Source: Leifsonia aquatica H1aii (GTDB lineage: Bacteria; Actinomycetota; Actinomycetes; Actinomycetales; Microbacteriaceae). From it: DNA of 64,000 bases. The position numbers were made by a program, and so were the translations under genes. Location: positions 124,001-188,000 of the forward strand of contig NZ_AYMR01000009.1 of the NCBI RefSeq assembly GCF_000633535.1. The letters are read 5' to 3'. Positions 7,421 through 16,594 of the stretch are shown here, piece after piece (the stretch's first letter is position 1; each line of letters opens with the position of its first letter). The notes below the pieces were generated by a model that saw only the letters and a list, made by a program, of their open reading frames with translations, did no database searches and had not been told where the DNA came from.

Positions 7421-9594
7421 CGACCGCGACGTCGGAAGACGGACTCACGCGCGTCGATCTCGCGATCGAGGGGATGACCTGCGCCAGCTGCGTGGCGCGG
7501 GTCGAGAAGCGGCTCGGCCGCGTGGACGGGGTGACCGCCACGGTGAACCTCGCCACCGAGCGGGCGAGCGCCCTCGTTCCGGCCGGTGTCGACCCGGCGG
7601 TGCTGATCGCCGAGGTCGAGAAGGCCGGCTACGGTGCGCGGGTGCTCCGCGACGATGCGCGGGGGACGCCGGACGGTGCCGCGCCCGGCCGGGGGACCGG
7701 TGCGGCGGAGGGACGCGACGCGCGTCGACTCGTCCCGCGCGTGATCGTCAGCGCCGCCCTCAGCGTGCCGATCGTCCTGATCGCGATGGTCGAGCCGCTC
7801 CACTTCCCCGGCTGGGAGTGGGTGTCCCTCGTGCTCGCGGCGCCGGTGGTGCTCTGGGGCGGCTGGCCGTTCCACCGCTCCGCGGCCGTGAACCTGCGTC
7901 ACGGCGCCACCACGATGGACACCCTCGTCTCGCTGGGCACGCTGGCCGCGTTCGCGTGGTCGCTCGCCGTGCTGCTGCGGGGGGCCGGTGGTCACGTCTA
8001 TTTCGAGGTCGCTGCCGTCGTGACGACGTTCCTGCTGCTCGGACGCTTCGCGGAGGCCCGTTCCCGGCGGCGGGCCGGTCAGGCACTGCGCGACCTGGCG
8101 CAGGCCGCGGCGCGCGAGGTCTCGCTGCTCGACGCCTCGGGTGCCGAGCGCCGCCTCCCCGTCGCCCTGCTCTCGGCCGGCGACCGCTTCGTTGTGCGCC
8201 CGGGGGAGCGGATCGCCGCCGACGGACGTGTGATCGAGGGGTCCGCCGCCGTGGATGCGTCGGCCATGACCGGGGAGTCCGTGCCGATCGAGGTCGCCCC
8301 CGGCGACGAGGTCTCGGCGGGCACCATCGCCGCGGGCGGGATGCTCGTGGTGCTGGCCGACCGGGTCGGGGCCGACACGCGCGTCGCACGGATGGCCGCG
8401 CTCGTGGAGCAGGCGCAGCTCGGAAAGACGCGGGCCCAGCGGTCGGCCGACCGGGTCTCGGCCGTCTTCGTGCCGATCGTCATCGGTCTCGCGGTGGCGA
8501 CGTTCGTCACCTGGTGGCTCGTCACGGGCGATGCGGCGGCTGCCGTGTCTCCGGCGGTCGCGGTGCTGATCGTGGCCTGCCCCTGCGCCCTCGGCCTGGC
8601 GACGCCGACCGCCCTCCTCGTGGGGACGGGCCGTGCCGCCCAGCGCGGCATCCTCATCTCGGGCCCGGAGGCGCTCGAGCGCGCCGGACGCATCGACACG
8701 GTGGTCTTCGACAAGACCGGCACGTTGACGGCCGGCCGGATGACCGTGGCCCGGTGCGTGGTCGTGCCCGGCGTGACGGAGGAGGAGGCGCTGCGGCTGG
8801 CCGCGGCCGCGGAGCGCGGGTCCGAGCATCCTCTGGGCCGCGCGATCGCAGAGGCGGCGCCGTCCGACGCGGTCGTGGCGGGCTTCCGCGCCGTCGCCGG
8901 TTTCGGCGTCGCCGCCGTCGTGGACGGCAGGGACGTCGTGGTCGCCCGGGCGGACGACGGCCTCCCGGAGCTCCTGGCCGGCGCCGTCGACGGGATCCGC
9001 GGAGAGGGGGCGACCGCCGTCGTGGTGTCCGCCGACGGCGAGCCGATCGCCGTCCTCGCCGTGAGCGACCCCCTGCGTCCGGATGCCGCCGACGCCGTGC
9101 GACGCGTTCGCGCTCTCGGCGCCGAACCGGTCGTGCTGAGCGGCGACCACGAGGCCACGGTGCGGGCGACCGTCGCCGGCCTCGGCGACGTACGAGCCGT
9201 CGGCGGAGTGACCCCGGAGGGCAAGGCCGCCGAGATCGTGCGGCTGCAGGCCTCCGGGCGCACCGTGGCGATGGTCGGCGACGGGGTGAACGACGCGGCC
9301 GCGCTGGCGACGGCGGATCTCGGCATCGCGATGGGGACGGGATCCGATGTCGCGATCGAGGCCGGCGACCTCACCCTGCTGCGTCCCGAGCCCGGTCTCG
9401 TGGCCGACGCCCTGCGGCTGTCGCGGCGGATGCTCGCGGTGATCCGGGGGAACCTCTTCTGGGCCTTCGCGTACAACGTGGCGGCGCTCCCCATCGCGGC
9501 CCTCGGGCTGCTCGACCCGATGATCGCCGGGGCGGCGATGGCGTTCTCGAGCGTGTTCGTCGTCCTCAACAGCCTGCGGCTGAGGAGATTCTGA
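7417..9594 (+). CDS. copA: Copper-exporting P1B-type ATPase
   Basis: 725 aa, complete P1B ATPase. In order: one N-terminal HMA domain (GMTCASC, Cys22 and Cys25), TGES actuator loop at about 285, the CPC metal site in the membrane at 388-390, phosphorylated Asp432 in DKTGT, the SEHPLG nucleotide-site motif, and GDGVND at about 621. The hydrophobic segments fit the eight-helix layout of the family. The CPC motif plus the csoR/copZ neighbours support Cu(I) export. The start is GTG 7417, overlapping copZ. An upstream open extension of the frame covers csoR and the macrodomain gene and is not used. Confidence 0.95.
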   Translation: MTTATSEDGLTRVDLAIEGMTCASCVARVEKRLGRVDGVTATVNLATERASALVPAGVDPAVLIAEVEKAGYGARVLRDDARGTPDGAAPGRGTGAAEGRDARRLVPRVIVSAALSVPIVLIAMVEPLHFPGWEWVSLVLAAPVVLWGGWPFHRSAAVNLRHGATTMDTLVSLGTLAAFAWSLAVLLRGAGGHVYFEVAAVVTTFLLLGRFAEARSRRRAGQALRDLAQAAAREVSLLDASGAERRLPVALLSAGDRFVVRPGERIAADGRVIEGSAAVDASAMTGESVPIEVAPGDEVSAGTIAAGGMLVVLADRVGADTRVARMAALVEQAQLGKTRAQRSADRVSAVFVPIVIGLAVATFVTWWLVTGDAAAAVSPAVAVLIVACPCALGLATPTALLVGTGRAAQRGILISGPEALERAGRIDTVVFDKTGTLTAGRMTVARCVVVPGVTEEEALRLAAAAERGSEHPLGRAIAEAAPSDAVVAGFRAVAGFGVAAVVDGRDVVVARADDGLPELLAGAVDGIRGEGATAVVVSADGEPIAVLAVSDPLRPDAADAVRRVRALGAEPVVLSGDHEATVRATVAGLGDVRAVGGVTPEGKAAEIVRLQASGRTVAMVGDGVNDAAALATADLGIAMGTGSDVAIEAGDLTLLRPEPGLVADALRLSRRMLAVIRGNLFWAFAYNVAALPIAALGLLDPMIAGAAMAFSSVFVVLNSLRLRRF

Positions 9595-9669
9595 TCGCCG
9601 TGCGCGATGGGGATCATTAGCAGGGGGCGAACCGCGGAATCGGGATGTCGGGCGGCGCGTCGGGCCGGT

Positions 9670-9694
9670 CTCCCCTCAATGGGGGGTAGGGGAG
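9670..9694 (+). terminator. Hairpin downstream of copA
   Basis: CTCCCCT (9670-9676) pairs with AGGGGAG (9688-9694) across an 11-nt loop, 75 bp after the copA stop. There is no T tract, so termination is only suggested by position. Confidence 0.4.
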
Positions 9695-9714
9695 GACATA
9701 CTGGGTGGTCTATC

Positions 9715-9732
9715 CTCAACGCAGGGGTTGAG
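9715..9732. promoter_or_regulatory. Inverted repeat upstream of the RbsD/FucU-like gene
   Basis: CTCAAC (9715-9720), 6-nt spacer, GTTGAG (9727-9732). It overlaps a possible -10 (TATCCT, 9711-9716) and lies 30 bp before the start codon, as an operator would. No regulator is identified. Confidence 0.4.
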
Positions 9733-9762
9733 AATTATTCGTTTTGCAGGAAAGGCCCGACT

Positions 9763-10191
9763 TTGCTGAAGAACCTCAGCCCGCTGCTGTCCGGTGCGCT
9801 CTTGAGCGCTCTGGATTCGATGAACGACGGCGAGACGCTTACCCTCGTCGGCAGCGGCTACCCAGAAAATGCCATCAACACGCCCATCGTCCACCTCGAG
9901 GACGACACCACCACCGAGGACGCCGCCCAAGCGATCCTCAGTGTGTTCCCGCTCGACACCACCCACCCGTCACCGATCGCCTTCCTCGACCTGGCAGGCG
10001 AGCCGTACGACGTCCCCGACGTCGCCTTCGCCGTGAACGGCATCGCCTCCGATGCCGAACTCCGCCGCGTGCCGATGGAGCGTCTCGGTCTCGAGGACTT
10101 CCTCGAGCAAGCCGCCCGCTCCGCCGTCGTCGTGCGCGTCGGCTCCGACGCCCCGCCGTGCGCCTTCCTGTTCCGCAGGGGAGCGCTCTGA
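9763..10191 (+). CDS. RbsD/FucU-family protein lacking catalytic residues
   Basis: 142 aa, TTG start with AGGAAAGG at 9748-9755. The opening LLKNLSPLLSGALLSALDSM matches the N-terminus of D-ribose pyranase and fucose mutarotase (FucU), which interconvert sugar anomers. In those proteins the next segment carries a Gly-His and an Asp in a motif like GHGDxIxIxDANFP. Here it reads NDGETLTLVGSGYPEN, so the catalytic His and Asp are replaced. The gene stands alone, without a ribose or fucose operon. I call the fold with fair confidence and the activity unknown; it may be a binding or regulatory derivative. Confidence 0.75.
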   Translation: MLKNLSPLLSGALLSALDSMNDGETLTLVGSGYPENAINTPIVHLEDDTTTEDAAQAILSVFPLDTTHPSPIAFLDLAGEPYDVPDVAFAVNGIASDAELRRVPMERLGLEDFLEQAARSAVVVRVGSDAPPCAFLFRRGAL

Positions 10192-10269
10192 CGGGCACGC
10201 CTGCCCTCAGCGGCGCCCGCACTCCGAGGAGGTCTCGTCTCGGACGCGGGTGCCGCTAGGGTGGTGGGG

Positions 10270-10617
10270 ATGTCCACCTCCCGCACTCCGCAGCCGCCCG
10301 CCGTCAGCCGGGCGGCTCTGGCCCCCGGCATCATCGCGGCGATCGTGCTCCTGGCCGGTCTCGCCCTGATCGGCGGCGGCTGGTACCTCTACGTGCAATA
10401 TGCGGTCGCCATCCTGGCGCTGATCATGTGCGTCTTCGCCGGTCAGGCCAAGCAGTGGTGGTGGCTGGTCGGACTCGTGCCGATCGCCGTGGTCTGGAAC
10501 CCGGTGTGGCCGCTCACGATCGACGACACCCTGCTGCGCTCGCTGCACGTCATCGCGTCCGTGTTCCTGGTGTGCGCGGCGATCCTGATCAAGATCCCGG
10601 CCGACACTCGTCGCTGA
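10270..10617 (+). CDS. Small membrane protein, DUF6804-like
   Basis: 115 aa with about four hydrophobic segments (near residues 18-37, 40-56, 63-78 and 88-107) and the conserved-looking patch KQWWWLVGLVPIAVVWNPVWP. This resembles the DUF6804 membrane family common in actinobacteria; function unknown. ATG 10270 is preferred over GTG 10261 and GTG 10264, since the GGTGG/GGGG stretch before it can serve as ribosome binding site. It has no obvious partner: an RbsD-like gene lies before and a helicase after. Confidence 0.75.
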   Translation: MSTSRTPQPPAVSRAALAPGIIAAIVLLAGLALIGGGWYLYVQYAVAILALIMCVFAGQAKQWWWLVGLVPIAVVWNPVWPLTIDDTLLRSLHVIASVFLVCAAILIKIPADTRR

Positions 10618-10786
10618 ACGGTCGCGAATCCGGTAAAATGGAGCTGCGCGGCGATCCGTCTGCCGCGCTGCCGGCGTGAACGACGCCCGGGCGGGGCCAC
10701 TCGGTCCTTCGACCGGAGGTCGCGTCGGCCCTCACGCCAACGGCACCGTGTCTCGGAAATCGCGCGGCGCACCTTCATGGAGGACC

Positions 10787-12946
10787 ATGTCTCGTTCCGG
10801 TCAGCGCACCAGCCCGTCGCGCCCTCAGCAGCGCCGGAGCCGGCACGCCAACAATGACGGGCTGATCCCGGTCCTCGCTCGCAAGGTGCGCGAGGTCGAG
10901 GCCAAGGCCGTCGACGGCAAGAAGCTCGGGCCGACGAACCGCACCAAGTTCCAGGTGATCGCGTTCCTCATGCGCGAGGAGCGGGCCCGGGCCAAGTCCG
11001 ACCCCGAACTCAGCGACGCGGCGCGCGCGGAGCAGCTAAAGCGGCTCGACGGGATCGCGACCATCCTGGCCAAGACCGCCGCCCGGGACACCTCGCTGAT
11101 CTCCCTGCTGGAGAGCGAGGCGCCGCCGACCGCGACCGCCCAGAAGATGCGCCGCGACTGGCTGCTGGAGTCGGGCACCGAGCTCAGCCCGGACGATCTC
11201 ATCATCACCGTGGAGCGTCCCGTCGCCAAGATCGACAGCGTCATCCCGCCGGAGCTGGCCGAGAAGCAGGTCGTGCCGCAGTCGGTCAAGGCCCGTCAGC
11301 TGTCCAACCCCTTCCTCGCCCCCGACCTCTCCCGGCTCACGCCCGCGCAGCCGACGCCGCGCCGGCGGCTCGACTCCTGGGAGCTGCTCGGCCCCCTGTT
11401 CAAGTCGTTCGAGTACGGCTCGGGCGGCCAGGCGGCGAGCATGGAGCTCCCGCCGGCCCCGGCGATCGACCGCTACTCGCCTCCCGGCCTGGAGCTGATG
11501 CACCACCAGGCCCGCTTCGTGGAGAGCGTCCGCCAGGGGCACCGGACCTTCCTCCTCGCCGACGAGCCCGGTCTCGGCAAGACGGCGCAGTCGCTGCTGG
11601 CCGCGTCCGTCGCGGGCGCCTATCCGCTGCTCGCCGTCGTCCCCAACGTCGTGAAGATGAACTGGGCGCGCGAGGTCGAGCGCTGGACCCCGCAGCGCCG
11701 CGCCACGGTCATCCACGGCGACGGCGAAGGTCTGGACGCCTTCGCCGACGTCGTCATCGTGAACTACGAGGTCCTCGACCGGCACCTCTCCTGGCTGAGC
11801 ACGCTCGGCTTCAAGGGCATGGTCGTCGACGAGGCGCACTTCATCAAGAACCTGCACTCGCAGCGCTCGCGGCTCGTCCTCGGGCTGGCGGAGGCGATCC
11901 GCTCCAACACACCCGACCCGCTGCTGCTCGCCCTCACCGGAACGCCCCTGATCAATGACATCGACGACTTCCGGGCGATCTGGCAGCTGCTCGGCTGGAT
12001 CGACGGCAACAAGCCGACCGCCGAGCTGATGGAGAGCCTGGAGGCGACCGGCCTCACCCCGGCGGAGTTCGGCTTCTACGCCGCCGCGCGGGAGGCCGTC
12101 ATCGACCTCGGCATCGTGCGCCGCCGCAAACTCGACGTCGCAGCCGACCTGCCCAGCCGCCGTGTCGTCGACCTGCCGGTCGAGCTCGACGGCGACCTCG
12201 GCCGCTCCATCCGCCAGGCGGAGAAGGAGCTCGCCGACCGCCTGGTCGCCCGCTTCCAGCGGGCCGCCGCGGCCGGTCGGCCGGACACGTTCGACGGCGA
12301 CGACGAGGCGCACCGCGCCCACCTCATCCGGCTGGTCGCCCAGTCGGAGCTCGAGGAGTCGAAGTCGGCCAAGACCGGTGACAACGTCTTCACGATGGTC
12401 CGCAAGATCGGCCAGGCCAAGGCTGGCCTCGCCGCCGACTACACCGCGCAGCTCGCCCGCTCGGTCGGCAAGGTCGTCTTCTTCGCCAAGCACATCGACG
12501 TGATGGACCAGGCGGAGGAGGCGTTCGCGGCCCGCGAGCTGAAGACCATCTCCATCCGCGGCGACCAGAGTGCGCTCGCCCGGCAGAAGGAGATCGACGC
12601 CTTCAACAACGACCCGGACGTCTCGGTCGCGGTCTGCTCGCTCACCGCGGCAGGTGTGGGCCTCAACCTCCAGGCGGCGTCGAACGTCGTGCTGGCCGAG
12701 CTGTCCTGGACCGCGGCGGAGCAGACCCAGGCCATCGACCGCGTGCACCGCATCGGTCAGGAGGAGCCGGTCACCGCGTGGCGCATCATCGCCGCGCAGA
12801 CCATCGACTCCAAGATCGCCGAGCTCATCGACGCCAAGCAGGGTCTCGCCGCGCGCGCGCTCGACGGCAGTGACGTCGAGGTCGGCTCGTCCGACTCGGT
12901 CCAGCTGGACGCGCTCATCCACCTCCTCACGGAGGCGCTGGGCTGA
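10787..12946 (+). CDS. SNF2-type DEAD/DEAH-box helicase
   Basis: 719 aa superfamily 2 ATPase. After a basic start (SRSGQRTSPSRPQQRRS) and a helical region come motif I with Lys265 (DEPGLGKTAQS), motif II at about 348 (VVDEAHFIKN), motif III (LALTGTPLIND), and the C-terminal RecA lobe with motif V/VI (NVVLAELSWTAAEQTQAIDRV then HRIGQ). The architecture is that of SNF2/SMARCAL1-like DNA translocases acting on duplex or forked DNA. ATG 10787 has GGAGG 3 nt upstream. The 169-bp gap before it holds TAAAAT at 10634-10639, a plausible -10, and a small CGGTC/GACCG hairpin, so the mRNA may have a leader of about 140 nt. Confidence 0.9.
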   Translation: MSRSGQRTSPSRPQQRRSRHANNDGLIPVLARKVREVEAKAVDGKKLGPTNRTKFQVIAFLMREERARAKSDPELSDAARAEQLKRLDGIATILAKTAARDTSLISLLESEAPPTATAQKMRRDWLLESGTELSPDDLIITVERPVAKIDSVIPPELAEKQVVPQSVKARQLSNPFLAPDLSRLTPAQPTPRRRLDSWELLGPLFKSFEYGSGGQAASMELPPAPAIDRYSPPGLELMHHQARFVESVRQGHRTFLLADEPGLGKTAQSLLAASVAGAYPLLAVVPNVVKMNWAREVERWTPQRRATVIHGDGEGLDAFADVVIVNYEVLDRHLSWLSTLGFKGMVVDEAHFIKNLHSQRSRLVLGLAEAIRSNTPDPLLLALTGTPLINDIDDFRAIWQLLGWIDGNKPTAELMESLEATGLTPAEFGFYAAAREAVIDLGIVRRRKLDVAADLPSRRVVDLPVELDGDLGRSIRQAEKELADRLVARFQRAAAAGRPDTFDGDDEAHRAHLIRLVAQSELEESKSAKTGDNVFTMVRKIGQAKAGLAADYTAQLARSVGKVVFFAKHIDVMDQAEEAFAARELKTISIRGDQSALARQKEIDAFNNDPDVSVAVCSLTAAGVGLNLQAASNVVLAELSWTAAEQTQAIDRVHRIGQEEPVTAWRIIAAQTIDSKIAELIDAKQGLAARALDGSDVEVGSSDSVQLDALIHLLTEALG

Positions 12947-12950
12947 CCCG

Positions 12951-13014
12951 CGCGACATTCGTGCCGAATGTCGCGAAACGCGTGCGCTTTCGCGACATTC
13001 GGCACGAATGCGCG
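12951..13014. repeat. Dispersed palindromic repeat, copy 1, between convergent genes
   Basis: Two palindromes in inverted orientation. The first (12951-12975) is a perfect 11-3-11 inverted repeat with core ACATTCGTGCCGAATGT. The second (12991-13014) is its reverse complement with one T missing. Together they can form one long stem with a short loop between the ends of the helicase gene and the acidic-protein gene. The same core recurs at 58139-58199. Probably a bidirectional terminator or a REP-like element. Confidence 0.8.
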
Positions 13015-13020
13015 AGCGGT

Positions 13021-13206
13021 TCAGGCGATCTCGGCGTCGTCCGGGTCGATGGTGACCGGCCGGTCGTCGTCCGGCAGGATGCGGTCGTCCGCGTCGTCAT
13101 CCTCGATCGGCGCGTCGTCGGCGTCGTGCAGCACGGGTTCGGGCTCGTAGTCGCCCTCCTGTGACTCCCGGAACTCGTCCAGGTCGTCGTCGCGCCGGTC
13201 GCTCAT
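13021..13206 (-). CDS. Small, highly acidic protein
   Basis: 61 aa, about 40% Asp plus Glu (for example DDAPIEDDDADD), with no Cys and no hydrophobic segment. It is probably disordered and soluble. Similar short acidic proteins are common and uncharacterised in actinobacteria. It converges with the helicase gene and lies 43 bp after the DUF3224 gene on the same strand, so the two may share a transcript. Function unknown. Confidence 0.65.
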   Translation of the reverse strand: MSDRRDDDLDEFRESQEGDYEPEPVLHDADDAPIEDDDADDRILPDDDRPVTIDPDDAEIA

Positions 13207-13249
13207 GACACCGAGGGTACCGCCGTCGCCGTCCCCGGTCGAGGGGTTC

Positions 13250-13648
13250 TCAGCCCACGAGGGAGAACACGAAGAAGGCTCCCCGTTCGTCGTGGACGAT
13301 GCGCGCCGCCCCCTGGAAGGCGGCGAAGTCGTCGGTTCCCGTCCCGGGGACGATGTAGCCGAACGCCGAGGGGTCGTCGGGATGCTGCAGGGCGCCGTGG
13401 TGGACCGTGAACGACCCTCTCCTCCCGTCCGCCAGCGTGCCGACCACCCGCTCGGCGGCGAGGTACCCGCGCCCGCCCTCCTCCGTTCCCGAGGAGACGA
13501 AGTGGGCGACGGACTCGCCGATCAGCCCCTCGGTGTAGCGCTTGCGCATGATGACGGCGCCCACCCAGTCGCCGTCGAGACCGGCCAAGGGTTCCGGGTC
13601 CCACCCGGTGACCTCGAATCGGGCGGTGATCGTCTCGGTGGTGTCCAT
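13250..13648 (-). CDS. DUF3224 domain protein
   Basis: 132 aa, a complete DUF3224 domain: beta-barrel-like, with the segments TEGLIGESVAHFVSSGT, GYLAAERVVGTL and GSFTVHHGALQ, and a C-terminal DDFAAFQGAARIV. The family resembles allene-oxide-cyclase-like barrels; no function is established. ATG 13648 sits 76 bp from the divergent CYTH gene. Confidence 0.85.
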   Translation of the reverse strand: MDTTETITARFEVTGWDPEPLAGLDGDWVGAVIMRKRYTEGLIGESVAHFVSSGTEEGGRGYLAAERVVGTLADGRRGSFTVHHGALQHPDDPSAFGYIVPGTGTDDFAAFQGAARIVHDERGAFFVFSLVG

Positions 13649-13724
13649 GGTCCGAGACTAGGCACTCCGCGCTCCCGCGCTCTTGTGATTTCGCGACACG
13701 GCCGATGTGGACTAAACAAGGGCT

Positions 13725-14354
13725 ATGGAGCACCAGAGCCAGATCGAGATCGAGCGCAAGTACGACGTCGTCGCCGATACCCTGCCGCCCGACCTCGTCG
13801 GTGTGGGGGCGATCGCCGTCGGTGCCGATCCCGAGACGGCCGAGCTGGTGGCGACCTACTACGACACCGCCGAGCTCCTGCTCGCCCGCAACCGGATGGC
13901 CGTCCGCGCGCGACGCGGGGGAGCGGACGAAGGCTGGCACGTCAAGCTCGCCCCGGGCGAGGAGGGCCGCGTGGAGCTGCACTGGCCGCTCGGGGACGGC
14001 GAACGCGAGCCGCAGTCGCTCCGCGACGCGGTCGGCGAGGCTCTCGGGGCTCCGCTGGGCGCCGAGCCGCTGGTCCCCATCGCCCGCATCGTGAACACCC
14101 GGGTGACGACGGTGCTGCGGGACGCCGCCGGCTTCGAGCTCGCCGAGCTCTGCGACGATCACGTCCGCGGCGAGAACCTGCGCACGGGCGGACGCGACGA
14201 GTGGCGGGAGTGGGAGGTCGAGCTGCTCAGCGGCGCTCCGGACAAGCGCTCCGGCCGAACCGCCCTGCTCGACGGCATCGAGGAACGGCTGATCGAGGCG
14301 GGGGCTCGGCCGTCGGCGAGCGGCTCCAAGCTGCAGCACGTGCTCGGACTCTGA
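13725..14354 (+). CDS. CYTH domain protein (triphosphate tunnel metalloenzyme)
   Basis: 209 aa. The family signature ExExK is at Glu8, Glu10, Lys12 (IEIERKYDV), followed by alternating charged strands such as TYYDT, MAVRARRGG and WHVKLAPG that line the tunnel. CYTH enzymes bind inorganic triphosphate or nucleotide triphosphates with divalent metal; bacterial ones are often tripolyphosphatases, less often adenylate cyclases. No CHAD domain is fused. Two hairpins follow the gene. Confidence 0.88.
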   Translation: MEHQSQIEIERKYDVVADTLPPDLVGVGAIAVGADPETAELVATYYDTAELLLARNRMAVRARRGGADEGWHVKLAPGEEGRVELHWPLGDGEREPQSLRDAVGEALGAPLGAEPLVPIARIVNTRVTTVLRDAAGFELAELCDDHVRGENLRTGGRDEWREWEVELLSGAPDKRSGRTALLDGIEERLIEAGARPSASGSKLQHVLGL

Positions 14355-14363
14355 TCCCGGCTG

Positions 14364-14405
14364 CGGCCGCTGGGAGCGGCCGGAGGTGGACGGAGCGGTC
14401 CACCT
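14364..14405 (+). terminator. Two back-to-back hairpins after the CYTH gene
   Basis: CGGCCGCT/AGCGGCCG (14364-14371 with 14375-14382, loop GGG) and AGGTGGAC/GTCCACCT (14384-14391 with 14398-14405). They lie just after the stop and before the pfkA promoter. No T tract follows; intrinsic-like termination is likely but unproven. Confidence 0.5.
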
Positions 14406-14446
14406 GCATGCCATACCCCACCGACGGCGCGACGTCCAGTGCGCTT

Positions 14447-14475
14447 TTGTGCTGCGGCGGGAGGTCGGGCATGAT
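14447..14475 (+). promoter_or_regulatory. pfkA promoter
   Basis: TTGTGC (14447-14452), 17-nt spacer, CATGAT (14470-14475). This leaves a leader of about 30 nt before the pfkA ATG, with GAGAGACGGAG as ribosome binding region. Confidence 0.55.
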
Positions 14476-14514
14476 TCCTAGGGGCGTTACAGAAACGGCG
14501 AGAGACGGAGCACC

Positions 14515-15543
14515 ATGAAGATCGGCATCCTCACCAGCGGCGGCGACTGCCCCGGACTGAATGCGGTCATCCGCGGTGCGGTCCTGAAGGGCGACCGCGT
14601 GCACGGCTCCGAGTTCGCCGGCTTCCGCTACGGCTGGCGCGGCGTCGTGGACGGCGACATCATGCCGCTGGACCGGCACAGCGTGCGCGGGCTCTCCCGT
14701 CAGGGCGGGACCATCCTCGGCTCCAGCCGCACCAATCCGTTCGAGGGCGAGCACGGCGGCCCGGAGAACATCCAGCGGATGATGGACGAGAACGGCATCG
14801 ACGCGATCATCGCGATCGGCGGCGAGGGCACCCTCACCGCCGCCCGCCGTCTCACCGACGCCGGGCTGAAGATCGTCGGCGTCCCGAAGACCATCGACAA
14901 CGACCTCGCCGCCACGGACTACTCGTTCGGCTTCGACACCGCCGTCGAGATCGCGACCGAGGCGATCGACCGCCTGCGCACCACCGCCGAGTCGCACCAG
15001 CGCTGCATGGTGGTGGAGGTCATGGGCCGGCACGTCGGCTGGATCGCCCTGCACTCGGGCATGGCCGGCGGCGCGCACGCCATCCTCATCCCCGAGCGGC
15101 CGCAGTCGATCGAGCAGGTCGTGGAGTGGGTCGAGTCGGTGCGCGACCGCGGTCGTGCCCCGGTGCTGGTCGTCTCCGAGGGCTTCCACCTGGACACGAT
15201 GGAGGAGGCCCACTCGCACAAGGGCCTGGACGCCTTCAACCGGCCGCGTCTCGGCGGCATCGGCGAGATGCTCGCCCCGATGATCGAGGAGCGCACCGGA
15301 ATCGAATCGCGTGCGACGGTGCTGGGCCACATGCAGCGCGGCGGCGTCCCGAGCGCCTACGACCGCGTGCTCGCCACGCGGCTCGGCATGGCTGCGGTCG
15401 ACGCGGTCTACGAGGGCCGCTGGGGCTCCATGGTGTCGCTGCGCGGAACCGACGTCGTCAACGTGTCGATCGCCGACGCGACCGGCGGCCTCAAGACGGT
15501 GCCGGACGCACGTTACGAAGAGGCCGCCCTGCTCTTCGGCTGA
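14515..15543 (+). CDS. pfkA: 6-phosphofructokinase
   Basis: Phosphorylates fructose-6-phosphate in glycolysis; 342 aa, single-domain PFK fold. Visible motifs: GILTSGGDCPGLNAVIR at the N-terminus, IGGEGT near 103-106, PKTIDNDLAATD near 124, and MGRHVGWIAL. The residue equivalent to E. coli Gly104 is Gly, which favours ATP as donor, although the Lys in PKTIDND is shared with pyrophosphate-dependent enzymes. The same combination occurs in the ATP-dependent Streptomyces enzyme. It has its own promoter and ends with a strong hairpin. Confidence 0.95.
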   Translation: MKIGILTSGGDCPGLNAVIRGAVLKGDRVHGSEFAGFRYGWRGVVDGDIMPLDRHSVRGLSRQGGTILGSSRTNPFEGEHGGPENIQRMMDENGIDAIIAIGGEGTLTAARRLTDAGLKIVGVPKTIDNDLAATDYSFGFDTAVEIATEAIDRLRTTAESHQRCMVVEVMGRHVGWIALHSGMAGGAHAILIPERPQSIEQVVEWVESVRDRGRAPVLVVSEGFHLDTMEEAHSHKGLDAFNRPRLGGIGEMLAPMIEERTGIESRATVLGHMQRGGVPSAYDRVLATRLGMAAVDAVYEGRWGSMVSLRGTDVVNVSIADATGGLKTVPDARYEEAALLFG

Positions 15544-15550
15544 GCGCGCC

Positions 15551-15577
15551 GGCCGCGCCGGGCCGACCGGCGCGGCC
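15551..15577 (+). terminator. Hairpin after pfkA
   Basis: Perfect 11-bp stem GGCCGCGCCGG / CCGGCGCGGCC with loop GCCGA, 7 bp after the pfkA stop. There is no T tract, as is common in high-GC actinobacteria. Confidence 0.6.
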
Positions 15578-15662
15578 CTGATCCGCGTTCCCGCTCCCGC
15601 GGCTCTATGGACGCGCAGGCGGCGGGGCTAGGCTCCCTCCTACGAGAGTGAAGGGATGCCGT

Positions 15663-16586
15663 ATGCCCAGATTCGTCCAGTTCGAGGAGTTCGGCTCGCG
15701 CGACTTCCTGCAGATGGTGGACCGCGAACGGCCCTGGCCGGGGCCCGGTCAGCTGCTCGTGCGGGTGATGGCGGCAGGGTTGAACCCGATGGACTACAAG
15801 GCCTACCGGGACGAGCGGTCGGCCGGACGGATGGGCGTGACGCTCCCGAGCGGCATCGGTCAGGACCTCGCGGGCTACGTCGAGGAGGTCGGCGAGGGCG
15901 TGACCCGCTTCGCGGCCGGCGACGCGGTGCTGGGCACCGCGCCGTTCGCGGCGATCGCCGATTTCGCCGTGGTCGCGGAGGACGGCCAGGTGGTCGCCAA
16001 ACCCGAACCGCTGACCTTCGAGGTCGCCGGCGCGCTGGGCGTCGTCGGGCGCACCGCGATGGCGAGCACCGCCTCCCTCGGCCTCGGCGAGCACGACACC
16101 GTGCTGGTCAGCGCCGCTGCGGGTGGTGTCGGCGTGCTGGCGGCCCAGCTCGCGGTGCGGGCGGGAGCGACGGTGGTCGGGACGGCGGGGGAGGAGAACC
16201 ACGACTTCCTCGAGACGCTGGGCGTCATCCCGGTGGCCTACGGCGACGGCCTGGTGGAGCGGGTGCGGGACCTGCTCGACGGCGAACCGGTCACGGCGGC
16301 CCTCGACAACCACGGTGGCGGGACGATCGAGGCGGCGCTGGAGCTGGGCGTCCCGGTCGAGCGCATCAACTCGATCGCCGCGTTCGGGCCGGAGGCGCAC
16401 GGCGCCCGCAACGTCGGCGGCCACGCGGCGGGCAACGACGAGCTGGCCGAGCTCGCCGGCCTGCTGGCGGAGAACGAGCTGATCCTGCCCATCGACTCCA
16501 TCTATCCGATCGAGCGCACCGCGGAGGCGTACGGCCGGCTGGAGGCCGGGCACCTGCGCGGCAAGATCGTCGTCGTGACGGATTAG
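15663..16586 (+). CDS. NADP-dependent quinone-oxidoreductase-like MDR protein
   Basis: 307 aa, medium-chain reductase fold without zinc ligands. GLNPMDYKAYR marks the catalytic domain, and the Rossmann part carries VLVSAAAGGVGVLAAQLA. The ending HLRGKIVVVTD is typical of the zeta-crystallin/quinone reductase branch. It is likely an NADPH-dependent reductase of quinones or enones. ATG 15663 fits the GAAGGGA region upstream; GTG 15648 is in frame but too close to it. The next gene starts 8 bp later, so the two form an operon. Confidence 0.88.
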   Translation: MPRFVQFEEFGSRDFLQMVDRERPWPGPGQLLVRVMAAGLNPMDYKAYRDERSAGRMGVTLPSGIGQDLAGYVEEVGEGVTRFAAGDAVLGTAPFAAIADFAVVAEDGQVVAKPEPLTFEVAGALGVVGRTAMASTASLGLGEHDTVLVSAAAGGVGVLAAQLAVRAGATVVGTAGEENHDFLETLGVIPVAYGDGLVERVRDLLDGEPVTAALDNHGGGTIEAALELGVPVERINSIAAFGPEAHGARNVGGHAAGNDELAELAGLLAENELILPIDSIYPIERTAEAYGRLEAGHLRGKIVVVTD

Positions 16587-16594
16587 GGCCGGCG

